Shown: positions 1 to 13,363, counted from the stretch's first letter. The stretch: 52,553 nucleotides of DNA from JBEVNX01 sp040507895 (GCA_040507895.1 JBEVNX010000091.1:1-52553), one strand, 5' to 3'. Program-made: numbers and translations. Notes: generated by a model not told the origin, from the letters alone.

Positions 1-939
1 AAGAAGAGCGGCAGAATGGGGAAGAAGCAGCTGCAACGCGCTGACCGGTTGAAACGAGTAGTGCGCGACATGATCGAATGGTAGGGAAGCGGCGCGCGAA
101 GATTGCTCAAGGTACTCGAGCGTCGGCAGGAGCTGCACAGCGCAGAGGGCGGCGGTCACCATGCCCGCAAGAGTCAGGTAGCCGAAGAGCCGCGCTGTCT
201 CGCGCCATGTCCTGCGGCTAGCGCATACGGTCCAAGCCACGATTGCGAACAACGTGAGCAGCAGGTTCTCGGGAGACCCGCCCAGAAGCTCCACGCTCAG
301 AGCGAGAACCAGCCAGAGGAAGTCGCTCGCCCGACTGTTCGTCGCGAAGCGGCTCCAGCAGAACAGGACCCAGGGCGCCCATGCGGCTGCCTGCAGATGG
401 TTCGTCAGATTGAGCAGCGAGACCAGGTAGCCGCCGAGCGTGAACACCGCAGCCCCCGTTGCCGCAGGAATCCCGGTCATTCCCCGAGCACGCAGCCACA
501 CCCACGCGCCCGAAAGTGCGATGAGGTAGTGGGCGAACAAGAACAGGTTGAATCCCAGGGGAAGAGGCAGCAGCAGCAATAGGCTCGGTGGATAGAAGAC
601 TCCGCTTTGCAGGTTCGCCAGGTACGGAGTGCCCATCAGCAGCAGGGGATTCCAAAGGGGGATCTCACCCTGCAGCAAGCGCTCGTGGAGGAAATGCTTC
701 AGCGGCCAGGTAAAGAACAGAAGGTCGCGGTAGGTCGGGATGTTCCGGGGGGAGAGCAGGGACGAGAAGGTTACGCTCGTCGCGACCACCAGGGCCACGA
801 TCCCGAGAGTCGCCTCGCTCCAGACCCAGCCTGCCAGCGCGCCTAAGAATGTCCGACAAGACTGGGGGTCGGACACCTCGCGATCGGGGCTCACTGCGCG
901 CGAGGTGTCTCGAGCACTATCTACAAACTGCGTGCCCAT
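1..939 (-). CDS. YfhO-family polytopic membrane protein (3' part outside window)
   Basis: The reading frame is open from an ATG at 939 to the window edge, giving 313 N-terminal residues of a protein whose family usually exceeds 700. After a hydrophilic start come many hydrophobic segments. The stretch around residues 85-105, containing GEIPLWNPLLLMGTPYLAN and then SGVFYP, is typical of the first periplasmic loop of YfhO-family (GT-C-like) proteins, which are implicated in glycosylation of surface polymers. A GGAGGG ribosome site sits just upstream of the ATG. It lies downstream of pilA but behind the pilA terminator, so it is probably a separate unit. The exact substrate cannot be read from the sequence. 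The family call is fairly secure; the function is not. Confidence 0.7.
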   Translation of the reverse strand, partial: MGTQFVDSARDTSRAVSPDREVSDPQSCRTFLGALAGWVWSEATLGIVALVVATSVTFSSLLSPRNIPTYRDLLFFTWPLKHFLHERLLQGEIPLWNPLLLMGTPYLANLQSGVFYPPSLLLLLPLPLGFNLFLFAHYLIALSGAWVWLRARGMTGIPAATGAAVFTLGGYLVSLLNLTNHLQAAAWAPWVLFCWSRFATNSRASDFLWLVLALSVELLGGSPENLLLTLFAIVAWTVCASRRTWRETARLFGYLTLAGMVTAALCAVQLLPTLEYLEQSSRAASLPFDHVAHYSFQPVSALQLLLPHSAALL

Positions 940-1042
940 CGCGCCCTCCGCAGCCGCAAAGGGGATCGGTACCGGAGCGAACCTGGGCCAAAGGCCCTAG
1001 TCTCCGCCCCTGAACTCGCCCTCCCCATGCCCCGTCAATTGC

Positions 1043-1072
1043 GTTGTACAGAACTCTTCGGCGGCATGTCCA
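1043..1072 (-). promoter_or_regulatory. Possible sigma-70-type promoter for the YfhO-family gene
   Basis: On the minus strand, TGGACA (1072-1067) and TACAAC (1048-1043) are separated by 18 bases and lie between the pilA terminator and the ATG at 939. This would leave a leader of roughly 95 bases. The match is imperfect and the assignment is weak. Confidence 0.3.
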
Positions 1073-1087
1073 GGCGCGGCGAGCTGG

Positions 1088-1126
1088 CAAAAAGGAAGGA
1101 GGGAGGTCGAGATGACCTCCCTCCTT
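1088..1126 (-). terminator. Rho-independent terminator of pilA
   Basis: A perfect 13-bp inverted repeat (1096-1108 and 1114-1126, GACCTCCCTCCTT and its complement) encloses a 5-base loop. On the minus strand it is followed by a T-rich tail (TTCCTTTTT). It lies about 40 bases past the pilA stop codon and is oriented to end pilA transcription. Confidence 0.85.
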
Positions 1127-1167
1127 AGACAGCTAGGTTCCGAGAACCGCGAAGTAGAGGAACTCGA

Positions 1168-1533
1168 TCAGCTTCCCGCGGTGATCTGACCCGTGGTCGA
1201 GTCGAAGCTCCACGTGCCCGTTCCGCCCGTCGGGTTGGCCGTCATCGAATAGGCAGTCTGGTTCGCGGTGACGACCGCATCGGCCACGGCGGAGCTTTGC
1301 CGGAATCCATACGTCTTGAGGCTGGTCATGGTCGCATTGGTATAAGTATTGTTGTTCGACCCGTAGTACGCCTCCATGGCGGTGGCCATGTTGTGGAGGT
1401 CCGACTTCGCCTTGGAGTCGGCCGCCTGCTGCTTGTAGGTGGCATACTGCGGAATCGCGATTGCCGCGAGAATTCCGATGATCGCCACGACCACCAGCAG
1501 CTCAATCAATGTGAAACCCTGCTTCCCTCTCAT
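1168..1533 (-). CDS. pilA: Type IV major pilin precursor
   Basis: A 121-residue type IV prepilin. The ATG at 1533 is chosen because it gives the short basic leader MRGKQG followed by FTLIELLVVVAIIGILAAIA, the classic type III signal. Cleavage and methylation are expected between G6 and F7, and Glu at mature position 5 is present. An AGGGAG ribosome site precedes this start at a suitable distance; a longer frame upstream starts inside the leader transcript. The rest is a short alpha1-C segment and a small Gly/Thr/Ser-rich head with no cysteine pair, so the head is compact compared with many pilins. It is the last gene of the pilus block and has its own sigma-54 promoter and terminator. Confidence 0.93.
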   Translation of the reverse strand: MRGKQGFTLIELLVVVAIIGILAAIAIPQYATYKQQAADSKAKSDLHNMATAMEAYYGSNNNTYTNATMTSLKTYGFRQSSAVADAVVTANQTAYSMTANPTGGTGTWSFDSTTGQITAGS

Positions 1534-1604
1534 TTCTCTGTTCTCCCTTTCTTGGCAGACCTGTTCTCGGCCTTTGCCATCTCGTTTTTCGTTGTTCTCG
1601 TTCG

Positions 1605-1620
1605 TGCAATCGTGGGACCA
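1605..1620 (-). promoter_or_regulatory. Sigma-54 (-24/-12) promoter of pilA
   Basis: The minus strand reads TGGTCCCACGATTGCA: GG at -24 and GC at -12 separated by exactly ten bases, with TTGCA at the -12 element. It lies about 70 bases before the pilA ATG, predicting a leader near 60 bases. The gene immediately upstream encodes a sigma-54 activator. RpoN-dependent pilA promoters driven by PilR are well known, which supports the reading. Confidence 0.75.
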
Positions 1621-1784
1621 CTTCTCACAGCTGCCGACCGGAAGGCATGAGAAGCAGTAAAACCCAGCATTTCCAGTCATTTACGGCGCCGCTTTACCAC
1701 AGCATGTCCCTCGATGGGAAGCAGGCTCAGGGCGAAAAATGGTCATACCGCCGCCTTTTTGACATTTCTCGTCATAGAGCCCTG

Positions 1785-3812
1785 TCAATCTCGTACTTCG
1801 ATGTCTCCAAACCCATACTTGCTGAGCCGATGCCGGAGCGACCGATAGTTAATGCCGAGAATTTCAGCAGCTTTTTTGCGGACTCCACCAGCTCTTCGAA
1901 GCGCTTCCTCCAGGAGACGCTTCTCGATCGCCTCGAGCTCTGCGTCGAGGTTGGAGGATCCTCCCTGCATCCAATCGACCTCGGGGCCGGTGACCAGGTT
2001 GCGTGCCGTTGGAGCGCCGGAGCCGGGCGCTCCATTGCGCATGTCTAGAGGGAGGTCATCCTCCCTGATGATGTCGGATTCTGCCAACGCCACGGCGTGC
2101 TCGATGATGTTCTCGAGCTCACGGATGTTCCCCGGGAAAGAGTGCGCGAACAATCGGCGCATGGCACTGGGTGATAACTTGCATGTAGGACGATGGAGCG
2201 ACTCCGCAAAACGCGCCAGAAAGTGGTCCACGAGCACAGGAAGGTCGTCCGTCCGCTCGCGAAGCGGGGGCAGCTCCAGCCGGATCACGTTGAGCCGGTA
2301 GAAGAGATCCTCGCGGAAGCTTCCGGCCGCAACTTCCGCCTCGAGATCGCGGTTCGTGGCGGCGACGATGCGCACGTCGACGGCCACTAGAGCCTGTCCA
2401 CCGACCGGCGTGAACGATCGCTCCTGCAGAACGCGGAGCAATTTCACCTGCAGCGCCAGCGGTAGATCGCCGACCTCGTCGAGGAAGATCGACCCGCCGT
2501 CGGCCGTTCGGAAAAGCCCGCGGCGATCCGAAACCGCACCCGTGAATGCCCCGCGAACGTGGCCGAAGAGCTCGCTCTCGATGAGATTCGCTGGGATCGC
2601 CGCGCAATTCACGACGACCATGGGCTTGTTGCGCCGCGCGCTCAAAGAATGGATCGCGCGGGCGGCGAGCTCCTTGCCGGTGCCGCTCTCACCGGTAATC
2701 AGCACGGTCGATTCCGTCGGCGCGATCTTGTGGATCAACTCGACGATGTGTTGCATGCGCTGGCTGTGGCCGAGGAATCCGACGATTTGTGGAGCATTGG
2801 CACGTCGTTGTGCCTCCTCCGGCGTAGGCTCGGGCTCGGTTTCCGGAGAGAGCCTCTTCAGCGCAGTGACATCTTGCAGAATGAACAACGAACCGATCAC
2901 GTTCTTGTACGTGTCGCTGAGTGGCGCACTCGTGCAGCGTAGGATCTGCTCCTCACCGTCCGTCTGGGCGCGGTAGGAGACCTCCATCGGGATCGGGCCG
3001 AGATCGAGCGGCCGCTTGGCGCCGACCGACGGTCGCAACACGGGGAACACCTCGGAGATGCGACGTCCGATCAGGTCGTTGGAGGCGCGACCGATGATGG
3101 TGTCCACGGCCTGGCTCGCCGAGCGGATGACGCCATCGGCATCGGTCGTCAGCACGCCACTTTCCAGGTTCTGAATGAGCACGCGCTGCAATGTGTCGAT
3201 CCGCTGGAGGTTCTCCTCCGACTCTCGCAGCGCTTCCTGGGTGCGCTCGACGCGTTCCACGAGCACCGAAGAGAGAAACGCGATGGAAAAGAAAGACACG
3301 ATGTTGGCGGCGATGTGATAGACGAGTCCGAGCCCCGGTTGTGGTGTCGGGGCCTCGATGCCGAGCGCAGCCGGCAGAGCGTGGTAGTACACGAGGTTCA
3401 TCAGCACGCCGTAGGTGATCGACGACAGTGCCGCGGCGACGTATGCCCCGTGACGGCGCAGCACGAAGGCCGCGCCCATGATGGCGAGGTTGTACCAGAC
3501 GGCCATCGGGCTCATCAGTGAGCCGGTCAGCAGCACGGCGGCGGAATTGAGGACGATGTCGCAGATGACCTGCGCCAGAGCGAAGCCGTGCAGCTGCTCG
3601 ATGCGGGATACGGCGTAGGCCGACGCGAGCGATACGGCGTACGCAAACACGATCAGCGACGTGATCCCTCGGAGCGGAGCGTTCGGCTCCGAGAGGTCGC
3701 TCGCGGCCAGAGCGCCGAGGAAGACGGTGACGATCAGGACCCGCGCGAACTGCCAGACCCGGAGCCGGGTACGCAACGCTTGCGGGTCGAGATCCCTGCC
3801 GCCTGAATCCAT
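1785..3812 (-). CDS. Hybrid membrane-sensor / sigma-54-dependent activator
   Basis: 675 residues that look like the sensor half of PilS joined to the effector half of PilR. Residues about 21-186 form around six transmembrane segments, 186-215 a likely coiled coil and 208-320 a PAS domain. The sigma-54 AAA+ domain (about 345-585) has Walker A GESGTGKE (374-381), the sigma-54 contact loop GAFTGA (421-426), Walker B SIFLDEVGDL (441-450) and REDLFYRLN (500-508). A Fis-type helix-turn-helix occupies 630-668. There is no histidine kinase H-box, no HATPase domain and no receiver domain. Its likely role is to switch on pilA from the -24/-12 site beside it in response to a membrane signal. It starts 4 bases after the pilC stop codon, so it is probably cotranscribed with pilB-pilT-pilC. 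Confidence 0.88.
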   Translation of the reverse strand: MDSGGRDLDPQALRTRLRVWQFARVLIVTVFLGALAASDLSEPNAPLRGITSLIVFAYAVSLASAYAVSRIEQLHGFALAQVICDIVLNSAAVLLTGSLMSPMAVWYNLAIMGAAFVLRRHGAYVAAALSSITYGVLMNLVYYHALPAALGIEAPTPQPGLGLVYHIAANIVSFFSIAFLSSVLVERVERTQEALRESEENLQRIDTLQRVLIQNLESGVLTTDADGVIRSASQAVDTIIGRASNDLIGRRISEVFPVLRPSVGAKRPLDLGPIPMEVSYRAQTDGEEQILRCTSAPLSDTYKNVIGSLFILQDVTALKRLSPETEPEPTPEEAQRRANAPQIVGFLGHSQRMQHIVELIHKIAPTESTVLITGESGTGKELAARAIHSLSARRNKPMVVVNCAAIPANLIESELFGHVRGAFTGAVSDRRGLFRTADGGSIFLDEVGDLPLALQVKLLRVLQERSFTPVGGQALVAVDVRIVAATNRDLEAEVAAGSFREDLFYRLNVIRLELPPLRERTDDLPVLVDHFLARFAESLHRPTCKLSPSAMRRLFAHSFPGNIRELENIIEHAVALAESDIIREDDLPLDMRNGAPGSGAPTARNLVTGPEVDWMQGGSSNLDAELEAIEKRLLEEALRRAGGVRKKAAEILGINYRSLRHRLSKYGFGDIEVRD

Positions 3813-3816
3813 CCCC

Positions 3817-5040
3817 CTACTGGCTGATGACGGCGCCCAGCTGGAAGATCGGCAGATACATCGAGATCACGAGGCCACCGATCACGACGCCCAGAAAGAC
3901 GATCACGATCGGCTCCATCAACGCCGTCAGGTTGGCGATCGCGTTGTCGACCTCTTCCTCGTAGAACTCGGCGATTTTACTGAGCATGGCGTCCAGCGCG
4001 CCGGTCGTCTCTCCGACGGCGATCATCTGACAGACCATCGGGGGAAACACCTTGCTCTGGGTGAGCGGATCGGCGATCGTTTTGCCCTCGGAGATCGAGA
4101 TCCGAGTCGCGAGGACGGCCTTTTCCACGACGCGGTTGCCCGCAGTGCGCGCGGTGATCGCCAGCGCATCGAGGATCGGCACGCCCGAGGAGATCAGAGT
4201 GCCAAGCGTGCGCGTGAAGCGCGCGACCGCCGACTTGCGGAATAGGTCGCCGAAGATCGGCAAGCGGAGCAGGAAGCCGTCGATGGCGAGCCGCCCTTGC
4301 TCGGTTCGCCAGAGCCACATGATGAGCACGACGATACCCATCACGATGGCGCCGATGAACGGGAGATTGCGCACGGTGAAGTTGCTCAAACTGATGACGA
4401 ACTGCGTCGGCGCCGGCAGGGCCTGTCCGAAGCTCGAGAACAGCTCGGCGAACACCGGGATCACGTAGACGAGCAGGATCGCGGTGACTGCGATCGCCAC
4501 CGTTACGATCGAGGCGGGATAGATCATCGCGCCCTTGATCTTCGCCCTCAGCCGCGCCGCCTTCTCCATGTAGACGGCGAGCCGGTTCATGATGTTGTCC
4601 AGAATGCCGCCGACCTCTCCGGCCGCCACCATGTTGATGTAGAGCTCGTCGAAGAGCTTCGGGTGCTTGCGCAGCGCCTCGTTGAACGACGCGCCGGCTT
4701 CGACGTCGTCCTTGATCTGCTGAATCGCCCGGCGCATGGGCTTGACCGTCGCCTGCGCCTGCAGGATGTCGAGACACTGCACGATCGGCAGGCCGGCGTC
4801 GATCATGGTTGCGAACTGCCGCGTGAAGACCACGATGTCTCGGGTCTTGACCCTCTCGTCGAGACCCGGGATGGAGATCTGTCGATCGAGCCCCTTGCCC
4901 TTCTCCTTGATCTTGGCCGGCAGCGGCTGAATACGCTGCGTGCGCAGCCGCACGATCACCGCATCGCGAGTGGCGGCCTCCATCTCTCCCCGCATGACCT
5001 CGCCCTTCGGCGAGATACCCTCCCAACGAAACACTGCCAT
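3817..5040 (-). CDS. pilC: Type IV pilus inner-membrane platform protein PilC
   Basis: 407 residues, the usual length for PilC/GspF. Two T2SSF cytoplasmic helical domains (about 70-195 and 275-395) alternate with three membrane spans, near 170-195, 222-242 and 378-400. The protein begins with the typical MAVFRWEG start. It is the inner-membrane platform that couples the PilB and PilT motors to pilin insertion and removal. It sits between pilT and the sensor-activator gene in one minus-strand run. Adjacency to pilT and pilB favours pilus over type II secretion. Confidence 0.93.
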   Translation of the reverse strand: MAVFRWEGISPKGEVMRGEMEAATRDAVIVRLRTQRIQPLPAKIKEKGKGLDRQISIPGLDERVKTRDIVVFTRQFATMIDAGLPIVQCLDILQAQATVKPMRRAIQQIKDDVEAGASFNEALRKHPKLFDELYINMVAAGEVGGILDNIMNRLAVYMEKAARLRAKIKGAMIYPASIVTVAIAVTAILLVYVIPVFAELFSSFGQALPAPTQFVISLSNFTVRNLPFIGAIVMGIVVLIMWLWRTEQGRLAIDGFLLRLPIFGDLFRKSAVARFTRTLGTLISSGVPILDALAITARTAGNRVVEKAVLATRISISEGKTIADPLTQSKVFPPMVCQMIAVGETTGALDAMLSKIAEFYEEEVDNAIANLTALMEPIVIVFLGVVIGGLVISMYLPIFQLGAVISQ

Positions 5041-5087
5041 GGCTATCGCCTCTCTTGCAGAATTTACTGCCTGTCACCCGCCCGCGG

Positions 5088-6179
5088 TCAGCGGCGGAGC
5101 TGTCTCGGAGCGACCGGAGCGCCGGTCAGCATCGTGTGGAGCTCGTCCGGCTCGGTCGCGTATCCCATCGCGTTCTCGAACGTGATCAGCCGACGCTGGT
5201 ACAGGTCGAGCAGCGATTGGCTCATCGTCTGCATACCGTGCTTCGCCTGCCCGACTTGCATCTGCGAGTAGACCTGGTGGACCTTTTGCTCGCGGATCAG
5301 GTTGCGGATCGCGGCGTTCGGAATCATGATCTCGCAGCAGAGCACCCGCCCCTTGCCGTCCATCCGCGGGATGAGTTGCTGCGAAATCACGCCTTCCAAC
5401 ACGACCGAGAGCTGCGCGCGGACCTGCGACTGCTGGTACGGTGGGAAGACGTCGATCACGCGGTTGATCGTCTGCACGGCCGAGTTCGTGTGCAGGGTCG
5501 AGAACACGAGGTGACCGGTCTCGGCGACCACCAGCGCAGTCTCGATCGTTTCGAGATCACGCATTTCTCCGATCAGCACAATGTCTGGGTCCTGGCGCAG
5601 TACGTGGCGGAGGGCGTTGGTGAAGCCCTTGGTGTCGGCGAAGACTTCGCGCTGATTCACCAGGCAGCGCTTGCTGTCATGCACGAACTCGATCGGGTCC
5701 TCGACGGTGACGACGTGCTCGCGCCGCTCCATGTTCACCTTGTCGACCATGGAAGCGAGGGTCGTCGTTTTACCGCTACCGGTCGGCCCGGTGACGAGCA
5801 CGAGCCCGCGTGGCTGCTTGCAGAGCTCATTGACGATCGGGGGGAGTCCCAGCTCTTGGAAGCTCTGGATCTTGTACGGCACCGCGCGGAACGCGCCACC
5901 CACTGACCCCTTCTGAAGAAACAAGTTGCCGCGGAAGCGCGCGAGTCCACGCACCGCGAACGAGAAATCGAGCTCCAAATCCTCTTCGTAACGGTGTTTT
6001 TGGGACTCGGTCAGGAGGCTGTAGGTGAGGTTTTTTGTGTCCGTGGCCGTCAACGGGGGATGGGGCAGCGGAGACAGCTCACCGTGTACGCGCACGAGGG
6101 GCGGGTTGTTGACCGCGATGTGCAGGTCCGAAGCCCCTTTCTCGATCATGATCTTCAGGAATTCTTGGATGTCCGCCAT
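5088..6179 (-). CDS. pilT: Type IV pilus retraction ATPase PilT
   Basis: 363-residue hexameric secretion ATPase. It has Walker A GPTGSGKTTT (131-140), the Asp box TVEDPIEFVH (158-167), Walker B ending in GEMRD (204-208), the His box TGHLVFSTLHTN (221-232) and the PilT-specific AIRNLIRE motif (290-297). That last motif, with the lack of a large N-terminal domain or zinc site, separates it from PilB. It powers pilus retraction and twitching motility. It lies 51 bases after pilB and 47 bases before pilC in the same direction. Confidence 0.95.
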   Translation of the reverse strand: MADIQEFLKIMIEKGASDLHIAVNNPPLVRVHGELSPLPHPPLTATDTKNLTYSLLTESQKHRYEEDLELDFSFAVRGLARFRGNLFLQKGSVGGAFRAVPYKIQSFQELGLPPIVNELCKQPRGLVLVTGPTGSGKTTTLASMVDKVNMERREHVVTVEDPIEFVHDSKRCLVNQREVFADTKGFTNALRHVLRQDPDIVLIGEMRDLETIETALVVAETGHLVFSTLHTNSAVQTINRVIDVFPPYQQSQVRAQLSVVLEGVISQQLIPRMDGKGRVLCCEIMIPNAAIRNLIREQKVHQVYSQMQVGQAKHGMQTMSQSLLDLYQRRLITFENAMGYATEPDELHTMLTGAPVAPRQLRR

Positions 6180-6230
6180 GGTGTCAAACTCCCCGCTCGA
6201 ATCCGCCCCTAATTGTACATCAGGCCCCGC

Positions 6231-7922
<1,692 letters not shown>

Positions 7923-8193
7923 CTTCAGTGATCAGACCTCGCCTAGTGAACAAGACATGGGGCGCGGAGCGACCGCAGCGTCGCTGGTGAAATCCCGTTC
8001 TGCACTCTTCAACGACGTCGCCATGGCGGGGCCAGCGGAGAGGCTAACGGAAGGCAAAGAGCGCAGTCAAACCGAGGCTGCCGCACTCCTCCCGCTCCGA
8101 GGTCCCGCGCGAGACTCCATTTACCCGGCGCAGCGGCGCCAGGCGCAGTCTGGCGAGTGACACGCGTGTTGAGGAACTCCGCAAAACCGCTGG

Positions 8194-9035
8194 TCAACGC
8201 GCGAGCGCGCGCCGCATCGCCCCCACCGGCGCGACACGGCCCGTCCAGATGCGAAAGGCGAGGGCCGCTTGCTCGACGAGCATGCTCAAGCCGTTCTCCG
8301 CCCGCCGGCCACGGCGCCACGCCGATCTGACTAGGGGCGTCGGCCCCAGGCGGTAGACGAGATCGTAAAACAGGCAGTGCCGCGGCGTGACCGCGATCGG
8401 CACGTTCGGCGCCGTGCGACCGTCGAGTCCGAGCGACGTGCAGTTCACGACGATGTCAGCGTCTTGGAGGAAACCAGCGCTTCCCGGCGAATCGAGGCCG
8501 GAGACGAGGACCGTCGCGCCACAACCTCGGCGCACGCGAGCGGCCAGCGCGGCGGCGCGCTTGGGACTGCGGTTGAGGATCGTCAAGCGAGAGATTCCCG
8601 CTCCACCGAGTGCCCAGGCAACGGCGCGAGCCGAGCCTCCTGCCCCGAGCACTACCGCGCGCTTGCCGCGCGGCCGAAAGCCGAGTCTGGCGACCGCTCG
8701 CAAGAATCCCGGGCCGTCCGTATTCTCCCCCTTCAGGCGGTCGCCGCAGCGCACCACCGTGTTGACGGCGCCGATCGCGCGAGCCGCGGGCGAGAGGTCG
8801 TCGAGCAGCGAAAGGACAGCCTCCTTGTGCGGGACCGTCACGTTGAGGCCCGCGAAGCCGAGCGCGCGCACACCCTCGATCGCTTCTTCCAGGGCGGCCG
8901 GCCGCACGCGCAGCGCCACGTAGGCGAAATCAAGCCCGAGCGCGGCGAAGGCGGCGTTGTGCATGACCGGAGAAAGCGAATGCTCGACGGGATCGCCGAG
9001 GATCGCGACCACGCGAGTCGTCGCCCGGATCGCGC

Positions 9036-9039
<4 letters not shown>
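8194..9039 (-). CDS. aroE: Shikimate 5-dehydrogenase
   Basis: 281 residues, normal AroE length. It reduces 3-dehydroshikimate to shikimate with NADPH. The substrate site is visible as EHSLSPVMHN (19-28), the catalytic Lys72 in NVTVPHKE and Asp108 in ENTDGPGF; the NADP loop is GAGGSAR (132-138). The C-terminal ENGLSMLVEQAALAF segment is also typical. Its ATG overlaps the ppdK stop codon (ATGA), implying translational coupling. A DAHP synthase of the same pathway lies at the other end of the window, not in an operon with it. Confidence 0.95.
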
Positions 9040-11828
<2,789 letters not shown>

Positions 11829-11905
11829 GACGTGCTCCGTTCTCCGGTGAAGTCGCGCTCAGTACCACGCGCTCCTCCGCCTCGCAACGAAGCGGCGCGG
11901 GCGGC

Positions 11906-12682
11906 TCAGACGCCGAGGATCTCCCGCAGCAATGCCGGCGAGCGCAACGGGCGTCTCGTGTGGTGGGCGATGAACGTCTGCAGCATCACGCGCGCTTCTC
12001 CGGCACTCGTCCCAGGCGCGTGCGAGGCGCCGTTCTTCAGCGCGGCGAGATAGCGGAGCGCGCCGCCCGAGACGGACATCCCTGTGCCGTCGGAGCACGG
12101 GTGACAGAGCAGCATTCCCGTCCGAGGATTGAAGTGGAAGATGCTCTCCTCGTCCGGCGGGCGCTGGCAGCGGGCGCAACGATCGATCCTCGGCTCGAGG
12201 CCCGTCAGCGTCAGCAGGTTCACCTCGAAAGCGCGTAGCCATTCGGCAACCGGAGGCTCGGGCGCGGAGTCGATTTGGGCCAACGTATGCTCGACCAGCT
12301 CGAAGACGGTCGCCTCGGCCTCGCGGCCTTCGACCATCGAGTCGATCAGCTCCACGACGTACGTCGAGTATGCGTACCGATCGAGATCGAAGGCGAGGCG
12401 GCGAGCTCCGCGGACGATGTCGGCGGACTCGATGAAGCACAGCTCGTCGTGCCGCCGGGTACGGAATCCCAGTCGAACGTGCGTGAACGGTTCGAGGGAG
12501 GCGACGAAGCGTCGCTTCGATCGCAGGGCACCTTTGGCGATGCCCGAGATTTTGCCGAAGTCGCGGGTCAGAAAACTGACGATCTTGTCGCTCTCGCCGT
12601 AGTGGCGGGCGCGTAGGACGATGGCAGCGGAGCTGTGGGATACGGTCGTGCGAATGGATTTTCTCCCGCCGGGACCTGGCAA
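11906..12682 (-). CDS. recO: DNA repair protein RecO
   Basis: 258 residues. The N-terminal OB fold covers residues 18-90 (AIVLRARHYGESDKIVSFLTR). A helical domain follows, with a zinc site formed by CARC and CHPC (near residues 168 and 193). RecO works with RecR and RecF to load RecA at gaps. The start is TTG at 12682; no ATG or GTG fits before the conserved core, and a GGAGG lies very close upstream, so the start is uncertain. It is divergent from grpE, with only 60 bases between. Confidence 0.93.
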   Translation of the reverse strand: MPGPGGRKSIRTTVSHSSAAIVLRARHYGESDKIVSFLTRDFGKISGIAKGALRSKRRFVASLEPFTHVRLGFRTRRHDELCFIESADIVRGARRLAFDLDRYAYSTYVVELIDSMVEGREAEATVFELVEHTLAQIDSAPEPPVAEWLRAFEVNLLTLTGLEPRIDRCARCQRPPDEESIFHFNPRTGMLLCHPCSDGTGMSVSGGALRYLAALKNGASHAPGTSAGEARVMLQTFIAHHTRRPLRSPALLREILGV

Positions 12683-12720
12683 AGGCCTCCGGCGTGGTTA
12701 GCTTAAGGAAAACCAGAAGC

Positions 12721-12742
12721 AGAGGCTACTGATTGAGCCTCT
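12721..12742 (+). promoter_or_regulatory. Inverted repeat abutting the grpE start
   Basis: AGAGGCT (12721-12727) and AGCCTCT (12736-12742) form a perfect 7-bp inverted repeat with an 8-base loop, ending at the base before the first grpE ATG. It could be an RNA hairpin limiting initiation or a DNA operator. No CIRCE element is present here. Confidence 0.4.
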
Positions 12743-13363
12743 ATGGCTCGCGAAGGGGTACTCGAAGGAATGGCAGAGCAGAGAGACGACGACCGGACTT
12801 CGTCGGAAGGTCACGCCGACGCGCCGGTGACCGACGAACGGATCGCCAAGCTCGAGGAGGACCTGCGACGCAAGTCGGAGGAGGCCGCGGCGAACCTCGA
12901 CCGCTATCTCCGCGCCGTAGCCGACGCCGAGAACTTCAAGAAGCGCCTACAGCGAGAGAAAAGCGAAGGCATCCGCTTCGCCAACGAAACGCTGCTTCGC
13001 GACCTGCTCCAGGTCATCGACAACCTGGAGCTTGCCGTCGAGCACGCCGACTTGGGTGGGAATGGCAAGTCGGTCGTGGAAGGCGTGCAGCTCACCCTGC
13101 GGTTGTTTCGCGACGTGCTCGAGCGACACGGCGTGAAGGAGATCAGCGACCCGAAAGGCGCAGCGTTCGACCCGTCGACCCAGGAGGCTGCAGGGATCCA
13201 GGTCGACGCGGAGGTCCCGCCAAACACCGTTATCAGAACCCAGACGAAGGGCTATCGGTACAACGACCGACTGCTTCGTCCATCGCGAGTTGTCGTGGCC
13301 ACTGGAGCTATCACCCCTGGCGGTGACGAGTCAGGGGCAGACGAAGAGGGGCCTCTTCAATGA
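12743..13363 (+). CDS. grpE: Co-chaperone / nucleotide exchange factor GrpE
   Basis: 206 residues. An acidic disordered N-terminus leads into a long coiled coil (about 30-75) with RYLRAVADAENFKKRLQRE. The C-terminal beta domain carries GVQLTLRLFRDVLERHGV and the signature region ending GYRYNDRLLRPSRVVV. It releases ADP from DnaK. The first ATG (12743) directly follows a hairpin; a second in-frame ATG at 12770 has AAGGGG upstream and may be the true start. It begins the grpE-dnaK-dnaJ cluster. hrcA, often placed before grpE, is not here. Confidence 0.95.
   Translation: MAREGVLEGMAEQRDDDRTSSEGHADAPVTDERIAKLEEDLRRKSEEAAANLDRYLRAVADAENFKKRLQREKSEGIRFANETLLRDLLQVIDNLELAVEHADLGGNGKSVVEGVQLTLRLFRDVLERHGVKEISDPKGAAFDPSTQEAAGIQVDAEVPPNTVIRTQTKGYRYNDRLLRPSRVVVATGAITPGGDESGADEEGPLQ

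Noticed and set aside
1534..1680. Longer pilin start at 1680
   Set aside because: It would put about 49 residues before the prepilin leader and start upstream of the sigma-54 promoter.
7923..8193. Possible small genes or a promoter in the pilB-aroE gap
   Set aside because: Open frames there are Arg/Ala-rich without ribosome sites; a TTGACT/TTAGCC pair on the minus strand has too poor a -10 to call.
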